This document shows, in pieces, positions 28,163 through 36,156 of a DNA stretch of 43,674 nucleotides. Position numbers and translations under genes: made by a program. The stretch lies in contig CANJPU010000047.1 in NCBI GenBank assembly GCA_947476285.1, positions 1 to 43,674 on the forward strand, given 5' to 3'. The notes beneath the pieces are model-generated. The model saw only the letters and a program-made list of their open reading frames with translations. It did no database searches and had not been told where the DNA came from. This DNA comes from Comamonadaceae bacterium (GTDB lineage: Bacteria; Pseudomonadota; Gammaproteobacteria; Burkholderiales; Burkholderiaceae_C). Each line of letters starts with the position of its first letter. Within the stretch, counting starts at the first letter, position 1.

Positions 28163-28256
28163 TCTTTGACGATATGCGGGCTAGGGAAACTTCCCGGTTG
28201 TGCAGCCACCGCATTTGCCGCATAAAGCATCTTTAAGCTTTGTTCAGGATGCCCGC

Positions 28257-29252
28257 ATGAACCGAGATGATGCTGATCTGACTCGCCGCAGCTACCTCAA
28301 GCGAATGGGCGCGGCTGCGGTGGCGAGCGCGGGCCTGAGTGCGCAGTCGCAGAGCAACTGGCCCAGCAAGCCCATTCGCTGGATCGTCCCCTTCGCGCCT
28401 GGCGGCACCTCCAGCATCGTGGCACGCAGCATCGCAGCGGAAATCACCAAGCAGATGGGCGTCACCATCGTCATCGACAACAAAGGCGGTGGTGGTGGCG
28501 TGCCGGCCATGCTGGAGCTGCTGCACGCTCCGGCCGATGGCCACACCATTGTCATGAGCCACATCGGCCTGATGGCGGTCAATCCGCTGATCTACCCCGA
28601 CTCAGGCTACGACGTGAACAAGGACTTCGTGCCCGTCACCTTGCTCAACCGCATCCCCAGCCTGTTCGTGGTGCACAAGGATGTGCCGGTCAAGGACATC
28701 AAGTCTTTTGTGGAATACGTGAAGGCGCGGCCGGGCAAGCTCAACTACGCTTCGGCCGGCAATGCCAGCGCGGGCCATCTTGCCAATGAAGCGCTCAAGC
28801 AACGCACGGGCATGTTCATCACCCACATCCCCTACCGAGGCACCGGCCCGGCACTCACTGATGTGTTGGCCGGCCGGGTCGAGTTGTTCTCGGCCGGCAC
28901 GCCGGCGCTGCTGCCGCATATTCGCAGCGGCGCGGTGCGCTGCCTTGGAGTGGGTTCAGCCAAGCGCATCTCAGCACTGCCCGACGTGCCCTGCATCAGC
29001 GAGACCTATCCGGGCTTCGAGACCGAGCAGTGGTATGGCGTGCACGTCAGGGCCGGCACGCCGCCGGAGATCATTGCGCGTCTTCAGCAGGAATGTGCCA
29101 AGGCCTTGCGCTCGGCCGAGGTCATCGCCAAGCACGATGCCGAAAGTGCCACCGCCGGTGGCGGCTCGCCGCAGGAGTACGCCGCCTTCATCGCCAAGGA
29201 GCAAGCCCGCTGGCGCGACGTGGTGATCAAGGCGGGAATCAGGGCCGGTTGA
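28257..29252 (+). CDS. Bug/TctC-family periplasmic solute receptor (Tat-type signal)
   Basis: Receptor of 331 aa. The leader has TRRSYLKRMG followed by an Ala-rich hydrophobic part, a good match to the twin-arginine pattern. Family motifs: IRWIVPFAPGGTSSIVARSI, IVIDNKGGGGGVPAML, DGHTIVMSH, HIPYRGTGPALTDVLAGR and EQWYGVHVRAGTPPEI. ATG 28257 is used; AGGA is 7-10 bases upstream. It is followed by a remnant of a GMC oxidoreductase on the opposite strand. The ligand is unknown. Confidence 0.92.
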   Translation: MNRDDADLTRRSYLKRMGAAAVASAGLSAQSQSNWPSKPIRWIVPFAPGGTSSIVARSIAAEITKQMGVTIVIDNKGGGGGVPAMLELLHAPADGHTIVMSHIGLMAVNPLIYPDSGYDVNKDFVPVTLLNRIPSLFVVHKDVPVKDIKSFVEYVKARPGKLNYASAGNASAGHLANEALKQRTGMFITHIPYRGTGPALTDVLAGRVELFSAGTPALLPHIRSGAVRCLGVGSAKRISALPDVPCISETYPGFETEQWYGVHVRAGTPPEIIARLQQECAKALRSAEVIAKHDAESATAGGGSPQEYAAFIAKEQARWRDVVIKAGIRAG

Positions 29253-29256
29253 TCGG

Positions 29257-29430
29257 TCAGGTGCCAGCGGCGTCGGCCAGCACCATATCGGCGCACTTCT
29301 CGCCGATCATCATGCACGGCACACTGGTGTTGCCCGAGATGATGGTGGGCATGATGGAGGAGTCGGCGAAGCGCCGGCCGGTTTCTGCGAGCGACTTGCG
29401 TTTGATCAGGTGCGCGCCCTGCCGCCCTGA
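29257..29430 (-). pseudogene. C-terminal remnant of a GMC-family oxidoreductase
   Basis: Reading the minus strand towards TGA at 29259-29257 gives about 57 codons that contain FADSSIMPTIISGNTSVPCM followed by MIGEKCADMV. This is the highly conserved flavin-side C-terminal motif of glucose-methanol-choline oxidoreductases (choline dehydrogenase type). A stop codon (29431-29433) closes the frame just upstream and no start exists, so most of the gene is gone. It abuts the 3' end of the Bug receptor gene. It is a decayed gene fragment, not an active enzyme. Confidence 0.8.
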
Positions 29431-29469
29431 TTAGACTCATAGCTGGTGTATTTTTGCAGGAGACCGCAG

Positions 29470-30192
29470 ATGAACATTCGCCTTCCTATGTTGGAGCTCG
29501 CCGTCGCCCTATCCTGCGTGCTCACAGCACCAGGCGTCTGTGCTGCAGATGCGATCACCGACGCGATGCAGGCCGCCTATGCGCCTTACCGTGCCGCCTT
29601 GTTTCGAACCAACAGCAAGGCGCAGGCCGAATCGGAAAAAGCCATCGCCGACGCGCAGCAGAGTTGGCAGCGGCTGATCAGCCGCTTTGCGGCCAAGCCG
29701 TTTGCTCCCTATGATCGCGACGCCGAGTTTTCAGCCACGCTCAACGCGGTGAACCAGGTCTATGCAAAGGCGCAGCAGCAGATCGCCAAGCAGCAGTTGT
29801 CAGAGGCGCACGAAACACTGGAGGCCGCGCGCGATCTGATGGCGCAACTGCGCCAGCGCAACAACGTGGTCATCTTCAGCGATCACATGAATGCCTATCA
29901 CGCAGAGATGGAGCATGTGCTGCAGCAAGGGGCGCAACTCGCGTCGGCTCCGCAGGGCATGATGCTCTTGATGGCGCGGGCCGGAGTGCTTGAATACCTG
30001 GCGGGCCGGCTGCACTCCGAAGCGCCGGCCGCATGGCAGGCCGATGCGGACTTCAACGCCATGCACAAGGCGGTGCAAGCTTCTGTAGTTGCGCTTCGCT
30101 CGGGATTGCTGAGTCAAGACACCAGCGCAGTCCGCCAGGCGCTTGAGAAACTCAAAGCACCCTACAGCCGCATGTTCCTGAAATTCGGCTAA
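29470..30192 (+). CDS. Exported helical protein of unknown function
   Basis: A 240-aa protein with a Sec signal peptide (ALSCVLTAPGVCAAD) and an almost wholly helical, Gln/Ala-rich mature part (QVYAKAQQQIAKQQLSEAHE). The helical-bundle pattern and the terminal SRMFLKFG recall cytochrome b562/c'-like periplasmic bundles, but no CxxCH haem motif is present. GCAGGAGA lies 7-13 bases before ATG 29470. It converges on the RND/OsmC operon with a 67-base gap. I do not recognise the family. Confidence 0.75.
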   Translation: MNIRLPMLELAVALSCVLTAPGVCAADAITDAMQAAYAPYRAALFRTNSKAQAESEKAIADAQQSWQRLISRFAAKPFAPYDRDAEFSATLNAVNQVYAKAQQQIAKQQLSEAHETLEAARDLMAQLRQRNNVVIFSDHMNAYHAEMEHVLQQGAQLASAPQGMMLLMARAGVLEYLAGRLHSEAPAAWQADADFNAMHKAVQASVVALRSGLLSQDTSAVRQALEKLKAPYSRMFLKFG

Positions 30193-30230
30193 TCGAGCGC
30201 TGCACAAAGCCAGACGCAACGTGAGTGTCT

Positions 30231-30255
30231 TGACCTACGACAACGTCATAGGTCA
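30231..30255. terminator. Inverted repeat between convergent transcripts
   Basis: TGACCTA (30231-30237) and TAGGTCA (30249-30255) form a perfect 7-base stem with an 11-base loop, and outer GAG/CTC can extend it. It lies between the convergent ends of the helical exported protein and the RND operon. A bidirectional terminator is the simplest reading, though T-tracts are lacking. Confidence 0.4.
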
Positions 30256-30259
30256 GTGC

Positions 30260-30514
30260 TCAAGGCGGATGCCGACCGGTGGGGCACAGGATGTTGTGCG
30301 GCAAGGTGCCGCGCACATACTGGGCATCTTCGTCGGCTGTGGCTGGCCGCACCTGGATCATGCGGCCATGCGCGCCGTAGAGGTCTTCAAGCTGAGCCTG
30401 GAGCACAGCGCGGGCATCCGCGCCCTCGGGCAGGGCTTTGAACCACCGCCGCGAGCGGCCGTCATAGGTGAAGTCAAGCACCCACAATCGGCTTTGTCGA
30501 AAGAGCGTGGCCAC
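30260..30514 (-). CDS. Small conserved-looking protein at the end of the RND operon
   Basis: An 84-aa protein starting at GTG 30514 (VATLFRQSRLWVLDFTYDGR). It has aromatic and basic residues near the N-terminus and an acidic middle, with no signal or membrane segment. It begins 34 bases after the CsoR/FrmR-family gene on the same strand, so it is probably the last gene of that operon. I do not recognise it. The ribosome site is weak and coding status is likely but not certain. Confidence 0.55.
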   Translation of the reverse strand: MATLFRQSRLWVLDFTYDGRSRRWFKALPEGADARAVLQAQLEDLYGAHGRMIQVRPATADEDAQYVRGTLPHNILCPTGRHPP

Positions 30515-30548
30515 AGGCTTGACTCACTCTTGTTTACGGGGCCGCAAT

Positions 30549-30839
30549 TCAGATGCCACGGATCAGCAGCTTTTGCACATCGGCCAGCAACGGGGCCAGA
30601 TCGCTGGCGCTGGCGCTCTTGCTTTGCGTGCGCACTGAGAGCTCTTGTTCGAGCAAACACATGGTCATGCGCACATAGGTGGAGTCCAGCGCCTTGCGCA
30701 CGGCAGACAGTTGCTGCGCCACGCCTTGGCATGGCGTGCCTTCTTCCACCATGCGCTGGATGCCGCGCAACTGCCCTTCGGCGCGCTTGAGGCGTTTGAG
30801 AATCTCGGCGCGCGCGCCTTCGTCTGTGAGGGTTGCCAT
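30549..30839 (-). CDS. CsoR/FrmR-family transcriptional repressor with unusual ligands
   Basis: Four-helix DUF156-family repressor, 96 aa (ILKRLKRAEGQLRGIQRMVE). CsoR uses Cys-His-Cys, FrmR Cys-His and CstR Cys-Cys. Here the first Cys is C37 (EGTPCQG) and the next is C61 (VRMTMC), 24 residues later. The position of the FrmR His60 is Leu and the CsoR/CstR second Cys position is Glu. The site is thus a Cys pair of new spacing, so copper or formaldehyde sensing of the standard kind is doubtful; sulfane-sulfur or another thiol-reactive signal is an inference. Start and stop overlap with the osmC gene (TAATG). It probably autoregulates its operon through a site at 35960-35975. Confidence 0.88.
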   Translation of the reverse strand: MATLTDEGARAEILKRLKRAEGQLRGIQRMVEEGTPCQGVAQQLSAVRKALDSTYVRMTMCLLEQELSVRTQSKSASASDLAPLLADVQKLLIRGI

Positions 30840-31285
30840 TATTTGAGCCTTTCTCCGGTGCTGTCATGTACCTCGACGCTGATCGCGATGCCTTGCCCCA
30901 CGCTTTGCGTGACTGTGCAGAACGCTTCAAATTGCCCCAGCACGCGGTCCAGGTGCTCTAGTGATGCAGCAGGCACGCCCAGTGTGAGCGAGGCTTTGAT
31001 GGTGAGCACCCGCAAGCGCCCTTCGGGGCTGCGACCCACCTGAGCCTCGACCTTGCAGCCAATGGGCTCGGGCTTTTGCTTGAACTTGCGTAGCGCGAAC
31101 AGCAGTGAATCCGACAGGCAGTTGCCCACGGAGGCCGCCAGCAGTTGCACTGGCGAAGGGCCCGCGCCTTTGCCCATGGGCGCGGGCTCGTCCGCCACCA
31201 GCTCGGGTACCGTGCCGCCAAAGCGCACGGCGAAGCGGTAGTCTTCCAGTTGCGTCAGATCGACGCGAACCAGTTCGTCGGCCAT
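30839..31285 (-). CDS. OsmC-family thiol protein
   Basis: OsmC/Ohr-superfamily protein, 148 aa, cytoplasmic. The two reactive cysteines are kept in AASVGNCLSDSLLF and QFEAFCTVTQS. Family members reduce organic hydroperoxides or act on persulfides. ATG 31285 has GGGAG 6-10 bases upstream and lies 2 bases after the stop of the DUF2892 gene. Its placement between a YgaP-like membrane protein and a CsoR/FrmR-family repressor suggests a role against thiol-reactive stress rather than general peroxide defence. Confidence 0.88.
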   Translation of the reverse strand: MADELVRVDLTQLEDYRFAVRFGGTVPELVADEPAPMGKGAGPSPVQLLAASVGNCLSDSLLFALRKFKQKPEPIGCKVEAQVGRSPEGRLRVLTIKASLTLGVPAASLEHLDRVLGQFEAFCTVTQSVGQGIAISVEVHDSTGERLK

Positions 31286-31287
31286 GC

Positions 31288-31512
31288 TCAACTCCCGCAG
31301 GTGTTGCCGCTCACCGGCACGCCCAGCTTTTCAAGAATGGTTGCCAGCGGGCAGATGTTGGTGAAACTCGACTGCAGCAGATTGGCACCCACAAACACAG
31401 TGAAGGCCAGCGCCCATTGGCTGACGAACAGCGGACTGCCCGGAATGCCCAGTGCGAGCGAGATAAGAATGAACAGACCTGCAAAGAGGCGGACGTAACG
31501 TTCAACGGTCAT
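31288..31512 (-). CDS. YgaP-like DUF2892 inner-membrane protein
   Basis: A 74-aa membrane protein with two hydrophobic segments (LFAGLFILISLALGI and WALAFTVFVGANLLQSSF) and the conserved NICPLATILEKLGV hallmark of the DUF2892 domain, which forms the membrane part of the rhodanese YgaP. Cys is found in NICPLA and again near the end (GNTCGS). The rhodanese domain is missing. It sits 27 bases after the RND pump gene and 2 bases before osmC, in one operon. DUF2892 genes are often linked to sulfur-transfer genes. Confidence 0.9.
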   Translation of the reverse strand: MTVERYVRLFAGLFILISLALGIPGSPLFVSQWALAFTVFVGANLLQSSFTNICPLATILEKLGVPVSGNTCGS

Positions 31513-31539
31513 GAGATAACTCCTGGTTGCTTAAGAAAA

Positions 31540-34500
31540 TCAATGTGCGGGGGCGGTGCTGCCAGTTGCCGCCTGCGGCTCGAGTCGGCGGCGATACAGC
31601 GCGTAATAAAGAACCGGAATGACCACCAGCGTGAGCAGGGTGGACACCAGGATGCCAAAGATCAGCGAGACGGCCAGGCCGTTGAAGATCGGGTCATCCA
31701 GAATGAAGAAGGCGCCTATCATGGCGGCCAGCCCTGTCAGTGCGATGGGCTGGGCGCGCACTGCGGCCGAGTTGATGACTGCGTCGCGCAAGCTCAGACC
31801 CTGCGCCACCTGCAGCTCGATGAAGTCCACCAGCAAAATTGAATTGCGCACGATGATGCCGGCCAGCGCGATCATGCCGATCATGCTGGTGGCGGTAAAT
31901 TGCGCGCCCAGCAGCGCATGGCCGGGCATCACGCCAATCAGCGTCAGCGGAATCGGCGCCATGATGACCAGCGGCGTGAGGTAGCTGCGAAACTGCGCCA
32001 CCACCAAGAGGTAGATCAGGATGAGTCCCACGCCATAGGCGGCGCCCATGTCGCGGAAGGTCTCGTAAGTAATCTGCGATTCGCCGTCCCACTTGATGGC
32101 GTAGCTGCGGTAGGGGTCGGCCGGTTGGCGTATCCAGTATTCGCCAAGCTCCCCGCTGCCGGGCAAGGCTGCAGCGGGCAGCTTGCTGCGGATGGCGGCC
32201 AGTCCGTACAAGGGGGAATCGAGCTTGCCGGCCATGTCGCAGAACACATAGCTCACATGCTGCAAGTCCTTGGTAAAGAGCGGCTTGTCGATCACGCCGC
32301 GGTCGATTTGAACCAACTCGGACAGCGGCACCATTGCCCCCGACGCCGATCGCATCGGCAAGGCCAGCAGGGCGTCCAGGCCGACCTGCGATTGCAGCGC
32401 AAGCTGCAGCCGCACCGGCACCGGGTATTTGCTCTGCTTGTCATGCAGGTAGGCCGCGTCCACACCCGACAGTGCCCCATGGACGGTCTGGGCCACGCTC
32501 GCTACCGGTATGCCCAGCGACTCGGCGCGCTGGCGCCGCACGCTCAGGTGAACTTGCGCAGCGTCTTCCTTCAAGCTGGTGTCCACGCCCACGATATCCG
32601 CAGTGGCGCGGAACGCGTTCGCAATGCGTTGCGCGAGTTGCTGGCGCCCACTCTCATCTGGCCCGTACACCTCTGCCACCAGCGGACTCATCACAGGCGG
32701 CCCCGGCGGCACTTCAACAATCTTGATGCGGGCATGGTGACGCGCGCCTATCTCTTCGAGCGCGGGGCGCAAGCGCTGCGCAATGGCATGGCTTTTTTCA
32801 GAGCGGTGCTTCTTGTCCACCAGGTTCACCTGCAGGTCGCCCTGTTCGGCGTCGGCGCGCAAGTAGTACTGGCGCACCAGGCCATTGAAGGTGATGGGGC
32901 TGGCAGTGCCGGCGTATCCTTGCAGGTCACGCACCTCGGGTTGGCGCGCGAGGAAGCCGCCCATCTCATGGAGCGCGGATGCAGTGGTCTCCAGCGGCGT
33001 GCCAGCAGGCATTTCCACCACCACCTGGAACTCGCTCTTGTTGTCAAAGGGCAGCATCTTGAGCACCACCCACTGCATCATGGCCAAGCCCATGGACAGC
33101 AGCAGCGCGACGATGATGGCCGCCAGCAGCAGCCAGCGTTTGCGCGCACTGGCCAGCAGCGGTGTCAGCACCCGCACGAACAGGCTTTGCACCTTTGCTC
33201 CCCAGCCACCCGTGTGCGCGGCGCCTGCGGCGTTTGCGTGTCCATGCGGCTTCATCAGTTTGAGTGCCAGCCACGGCGTCACGGTGAAAGCGATGGCCAG
33301 TGACAAGGCCATGCCCAGGCTGGAGTTGATCGGGATCGGGCTCATGTACGGCCCCATCAGGCCCGAGACAAAGGCCATGGGCAACAAGGCAGCGATCACG
33401 GTGAGCGTGGCCAGTATGGTGGGGCCGCCCACTTCGTCCACTGCGACGGGAATGATCTCGCGCAGTGACCGCCCAGGATAAAGCTGCTGATGGCGGTGAA
33501 TGTTCTCCACCACCACGATGGCATCGTCCACCAAAATGCCGATGGAGAAGATCAGCGCGAACAAGGACACGCGATTGAGCGTGAAGCCCCAGGCCCATGA
33601 AGCGAACAGCGTTGCCGTAAGCGTGAGGATCACCGCGGCGCCCACGATGACGGCTTCACGCCGTCCCAGGGCCAGGCCCACCAGAGCAATGACCGACGCC
33701 GTGGCAAAGCCCAGCTTCTGGATCAGCTTGTTGGCTTTCTCGGCGGCGGTCTCGCCGTAGTCTCGCGTAATGGTGGTCTCTATGTTGGCCGGAATCACCG
33801 TGTTGCGCAGCGCATCCACCCGCTCGCGCACTGCGCGCGCCACGTCCACTGCGTTCTCGCCGGGCTTTTTGGTGACGGTCAGGGTCACTGCGGGCAAGAC
33901 TTGTCCGATGCGGGCGGCATCGCCTCTCGAAGCCGCGCCGGGCGTCATCCAGACATAGCGCTTTGGCAACTGCGCACCGGCTTCGATTCGCGCCACCTCG
34001 CGCAGGTAAAGCGGCTTGCCTTGGATCACGCCTACCACCAGCGAGCCAATGTCATCCTCGGAACGCAGGAATTCACCAGTTTCCACGCTGAGCATGCGCG
34101 CATCGCCCTGCGCTGCATCGAGCACAGACCCAGAGGGCATGCCCAGGTTGGCGCCGGCCAGCGTGGCCTTCAGGCCCAGCACATCGACATTGCGATCGCG
34201 CATGCGCGCTGGGTCCAGCCAGATGTGAATGGCCCGGCCTGGCCCGCCTATGGTTTGTACTTCGCGCGTGCCGGGCACGCTCTTGAGTTCAGCCTCGATG
34301 GTGCTGGCCACCCGCTGCAACTCGCTGGCGGGCAGTGCGTCCGCACTCGACAGAGTCACTGCCAGCACCGGCACATCGTCAATACCCTTGGCCTTGACGA
34401 TGGGCGCGAGGGCGCCCAGATCGCGCGGCAGCCAATCCTGATTTGCATTGAGCACGTCATACAGACGCACCAGCGCCTCGGTGCGCGGCACGCCCACCTT

Positions 34501-34839
34501 GAACTGCACCGTCAGCACAGCCAGGCCAGGCCGCGCCACAGAGTAGGTGTGCTCGATGCCTGCGATTTGCGAGAGCACTTGCTCGGCCGGCCGGGCCACC
34601 ATGTTCTGCACATCGGTGCTGTTGGCCCCGGGGAAGGCGATCAGCACATTGGCCATGGTCACGTTGATCTGCGGCTCTTCCTCACGCGGCGTGACGAGCA
34701 CCGCGAACAGGCCCAGCAGCAGCGCCACCAAGGCCAGCAGCGGGGTGATCGCATTGGTTTGGAACGCGGCGGCGATCCGCCCAGAGACGCCCAGGCGGGT
34801 GGCGGGCTGCGTTGCGGTGGGGCGGTTTTGCTCTTGCAT
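31540..34839 (-). CDS. RND efflux pump, inner-membrane subunit
   Basis: Proton-driven resistance-nodulation-division permease of 1099 aa, normal for the family. It shows a first transmembrane helix (PLLALVALLLGLFAVLV), two large periplasmic loops, the proton-relay Asp pair in GILVDDAIVVVENIHRH (about residues 437-438) and duplicated halves. ATG 34839 is chosen for GAGGTG 5 bases upstream; a GTG two codons earlier also fits. The adaptor gene ends 7 bases before. No outer-membrane factor is encoded here, so a TolC-type protein from elsewhere must complete it. The sequence resembles AcrB-like cation/multidrug pumps of unknown substrate. Confidence 0.94.
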   Translation of the reverse strand: MQEQNRPTATQPATRLGVSGRIAAAFQTNAITPLLALVALLLGLFAVLVTPREEEPQINVTMANVLIAFPGANSTDVQNMVARPAEQVLSQIAGIEHTYSVARPGLAVLTVQFKVGVPRTEALVRLYDVLNANQDWLPRDLGALAPIVKAKGIDDVPVLAVTLSSADALPASELQRVASTIEAELKSVPGTREVQTIGGPGRAIHIWLDPARMRDRNVDVLGLKATLAGANLGMPSGSVLDAAQGDARMLSVETGEFLRSEDDIGSLVVGVIQGKPLYLREVARIEAGAQLPKRYVWMTPGAASRGDAARIGQVLPAVTLTVTKKPGENAVDVARAVRERVDALRNTVIPANIETTITRDYGETAAEKANKLIQKLGFATASVIALVGLALGRREAVIVGAAVILTLTATLFASWAWGFTLNRVSLFALIFSIGILVDDAIVVVENIHRHQQLYPGRSLREIIPVAVDEVGGPTILATLTVIAALLPMAFVSGLMGPYMSPIPINSSLGMALSLAIAFTVTPWLALKLMKPHGHANAAGAAHTGGWGAKVQSLFVRVLTPLLASARKRWLLLAAIIVALLLSMGLAMMQWVVLKMLPFDNKSEFQVVVEMPAGTPLETTASALHEMGGFLARQPEVRDLQGYAGTASPITFNGLVRQYYLRADAEQGDLQVNLVDKKHRSEKSHAIAQRLRPALEEIGARHHARIKIVEVPPGPPVMSPLVAEVYGPDESGRQQLAQRIANAFRATADIVGVDTSLKEDAAQVHLSVRRQRAESLGIPVASVAQTVHGALSGVDAAYLHDKQSKYPVPVRLQLALQSQVGLDALLALPMRSASGAMVPLSELVQIDRGVIDKPLFTKDLQHVSYVFCDMAGKLDSPLYGLAAIRSKLPAAALPGSGELGEYWIRQPADPYRSYAIKWDGESQITYETFRDMGAAYGVGLILIYLLVVAQFRSYLTPLVIMAPIPLTLIGVMPGHALLGAQFTATSMIGMIALAGIIVRNSILLVDFIELQVAQGLSLRDAVINSAAVRAQPIALTGLAAMIGAFFILDDPIFNGLAVSLIFGILVSTLLTLVVIPVLYYALYRRRLEPQAATGSTAPAH

Positions 34840-34846
34840 GGCCACC

Positions 34847-35947
34847 TCAGCGCGCCGTAGCCGGCCGTGCGCCGGCGAGGCTGGCCTTTACAGGGTCCAG
34901 CGCCACCCGGTCAGCGGCATTGAGTCCGGCCAGGATTTCGACGCCCGCAGCCCCGTGGTCGGCGCCGAGCCGAACCACTTTGAGCGCGAAGCCGGCGCCA
35001 TCGGCGGTGGCCACGTACACGGCATTGAGCTCGCCGCGGCGCAGCACTGCTGCACCGGGAATCAGCACGCGCTGCGCCGATCTGCCAGCAAAGCGCACAC
35101 GAATTTGTTGCCCTGGCGCCAGCGTGCGGGCGGTGTCGGCGGGCAACTCCAGCCGCCACTCAATGGTTTGCGCCACCGGGTCGGCCGCCGGCAGCATGGT
35201 GCGCGCGGTGATGGGGATCCACCGTCCGCCGCCACTGCCGTCGGGAATCTGTACTTCCACCAGGCTTGCACTGCGTGCGGCGGCCGCGCGGGACGCAGGC
35301 ACCTGCACGACGGCCCGCAAGGGAAGCGGCGCATAGAGGGTCAGGATGGGTTTGCCGGGCACGGCGAGATCACCGGTTTGGGCCAGGGTCTCCAATACCC
35401 AGCCGGCATAAGGAGCGGTCACGCGGGTAAAGCCCTGCGTGATCATCGACTGGCGTTGCCCCGCAGCGGCCTGGTCGCGCCCGGCCTGTGCGGCTTTGAA
35501 CGCGGTTTCGGCTGTGTCCAGCGCAGCGCGGCTGACAAAGCCCTGCGCCTGCAGATCGCGCGTGCGTTGCCATTGGGCCTGGGCATTTCGCATCTCGGCC
35601 TCAGCCTGTGCGGTCTGAGCCTGACTGCGCTGCAAGCCAGCTTGGCTCTCGCGATCGTCAATGGTGGCCAGCAACTGGCCCGCGCGCACCGCATCGCCCG
35701 CCTTGACCACCAGTTGGGCAATGCGCCCGCTCGCCTGCGAAGCCACCGAGCTTTGCTTGACCGGTTGGACCACGCCGTCGTATTCAATACCTGCCGAGAC
35801 TGCCTGCGGGCTGGCCTTGACCACCGGCACCTCGATGGCGGGCGCCGCTTGCGCGAGCGTTGCCATCAGCGCGAGGGCCGCCCACAGCAAGGCGGGCAAC
35901 GCGGCGCGCTGTGGAGAGGCCATCGTGGGGATTCTGGTGGAGTTCAT
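34847..35947 (-). CDS. RND efflux periplasmic adaptor (HlyD/AcrA family)
   Basis: Membrane-fusion protein, 366 aa, joining the RND pump to an outer-membrane channel. Signal peptide PALLWAALALMATLAQA; lipoyl-like halves at SGRIAQLVVKAGDAVRAGQL and GWVLETLAQTGDLAVPGKP; coiled coil between them (about 100-170, rich in Gln/Ala/Arg). It is the first gene of the operon. ATG 35947 lies only 3-5 bases after the predicted transcription start, so the message may be leaderless; ATG 35923 is an alternative, also without a clear ribosome site. Confidence 0.92.
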   Translation of the reverse strand: MNSTRIPTMASPQRAALPALLWAALALMATLAQAAPAIEVPVVKASPQAVSAGIEYDGVVQPVKQSSVASQASGRIAQLVVKAGDAVRAGQLLATIDDRESQAGLQRSQAQTAQAEAEMRNAQAQWQRTRDLQAQGFVSRAALDTAETAFKAAQAGRDQAAAGQRQSMITQGFTRVTAPYAGWVLETLAQTGDLAVPGKPILTLYAPLPLRAVVQVPASRAAAARSASLVEVQIPDGSGGGRWIPITARTMLPAADPVAQTIEWRLELPADTARTLAPGQQIRVRFAGRSAQRVLIPGAAVLRRGELNAVYVATADGAGFALKVVRLGADHGAAGVEILAGLNAADRVALDPVKASLAGARPATAR

Positions 35948-35956
35948 ATGCTGGGC

Positions 35957-35962
35957 ATTATA
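35957..35962 (-). promoter_or_regulatory. -10 box of the RND/OsmC operon promoter
   Basis: A perfect TATAAT on the minus strand. The -35 region has only TTCCGA-like sequence, as expected for a promoter activated by a class II regulator bound at about -41.5. Transcription should start at about 35950-35952. Confidence 0.65.
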
Positions 35963-35975
35963 CTCCCACCAGTAT
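35960..35975. promoter_or_regulatory. Candidate CsoR/FrmR-type operator
   Basis: ATACT-CCCACC-AGTAT, perfect 5-base arms around a C-rich centre, overlaps the -10 box. FrmR/CsoR-family sites have this general form (ATAC/GTAT ends with a G/C tract). A CsoR/FrmR-family repressor is encoded in the operon itself, so autorepression is likely. Confidence 0.6.
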
Positions 35976-35986
35976 CAGTTCGGAAA

Positions 35987-36000
35987 TTGATCCAGATCAA
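35987..36000. promoter_or_regulatory. Perfect FNR/CRP-type site
   Basis: TTGATCCAGATCAA matches the FNR consensus TTGAT-N4-ATCAA exactly. Its centre is 42-44 bases upstream of the start predicted from TATAAT at 35957-35962, the class II activator position. Oxygen-limitation (FNR/ANR) or NO-responsive (DNR) activation of the RND/OsmC operon is predicted. Confidence 0.7.
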
Positions 36001-36156
36001 ATCCCTCAGAGAAATCATGGATAAACCGGCGAAAGGACGTCTGCCAGGGCGTGTGGCGCTTTGTGGCGCTCTTGCCATCTTCCATGGTTGAGTAGGCGCA
36101 CGCCTGCCAAGCGCATCCGTTCAGGCTCAACCCAAACGGACTCAATGAGAATGGCC

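Noticed and set aside
28184..28195. GGGA-AACT-TCCC stem after katG as a terminator
   Set aside because: The stem is only four pairs and no T-tract follows; too weak to call.
31900..33303. 467-codon plus-strand frame across the RND gene
   Set aside because: Antisense shadow of the pump gene, His/Gln-rich, with no start context.
36017..36091. A 24-codon frame starting MDKPAKGRLPG downstream of the FNR site, plus strand
   Set aside because: No convincing ribosome site, no recognisable family, and it lies in the regulatory spacer; chance frames of this length are common at this GC content.
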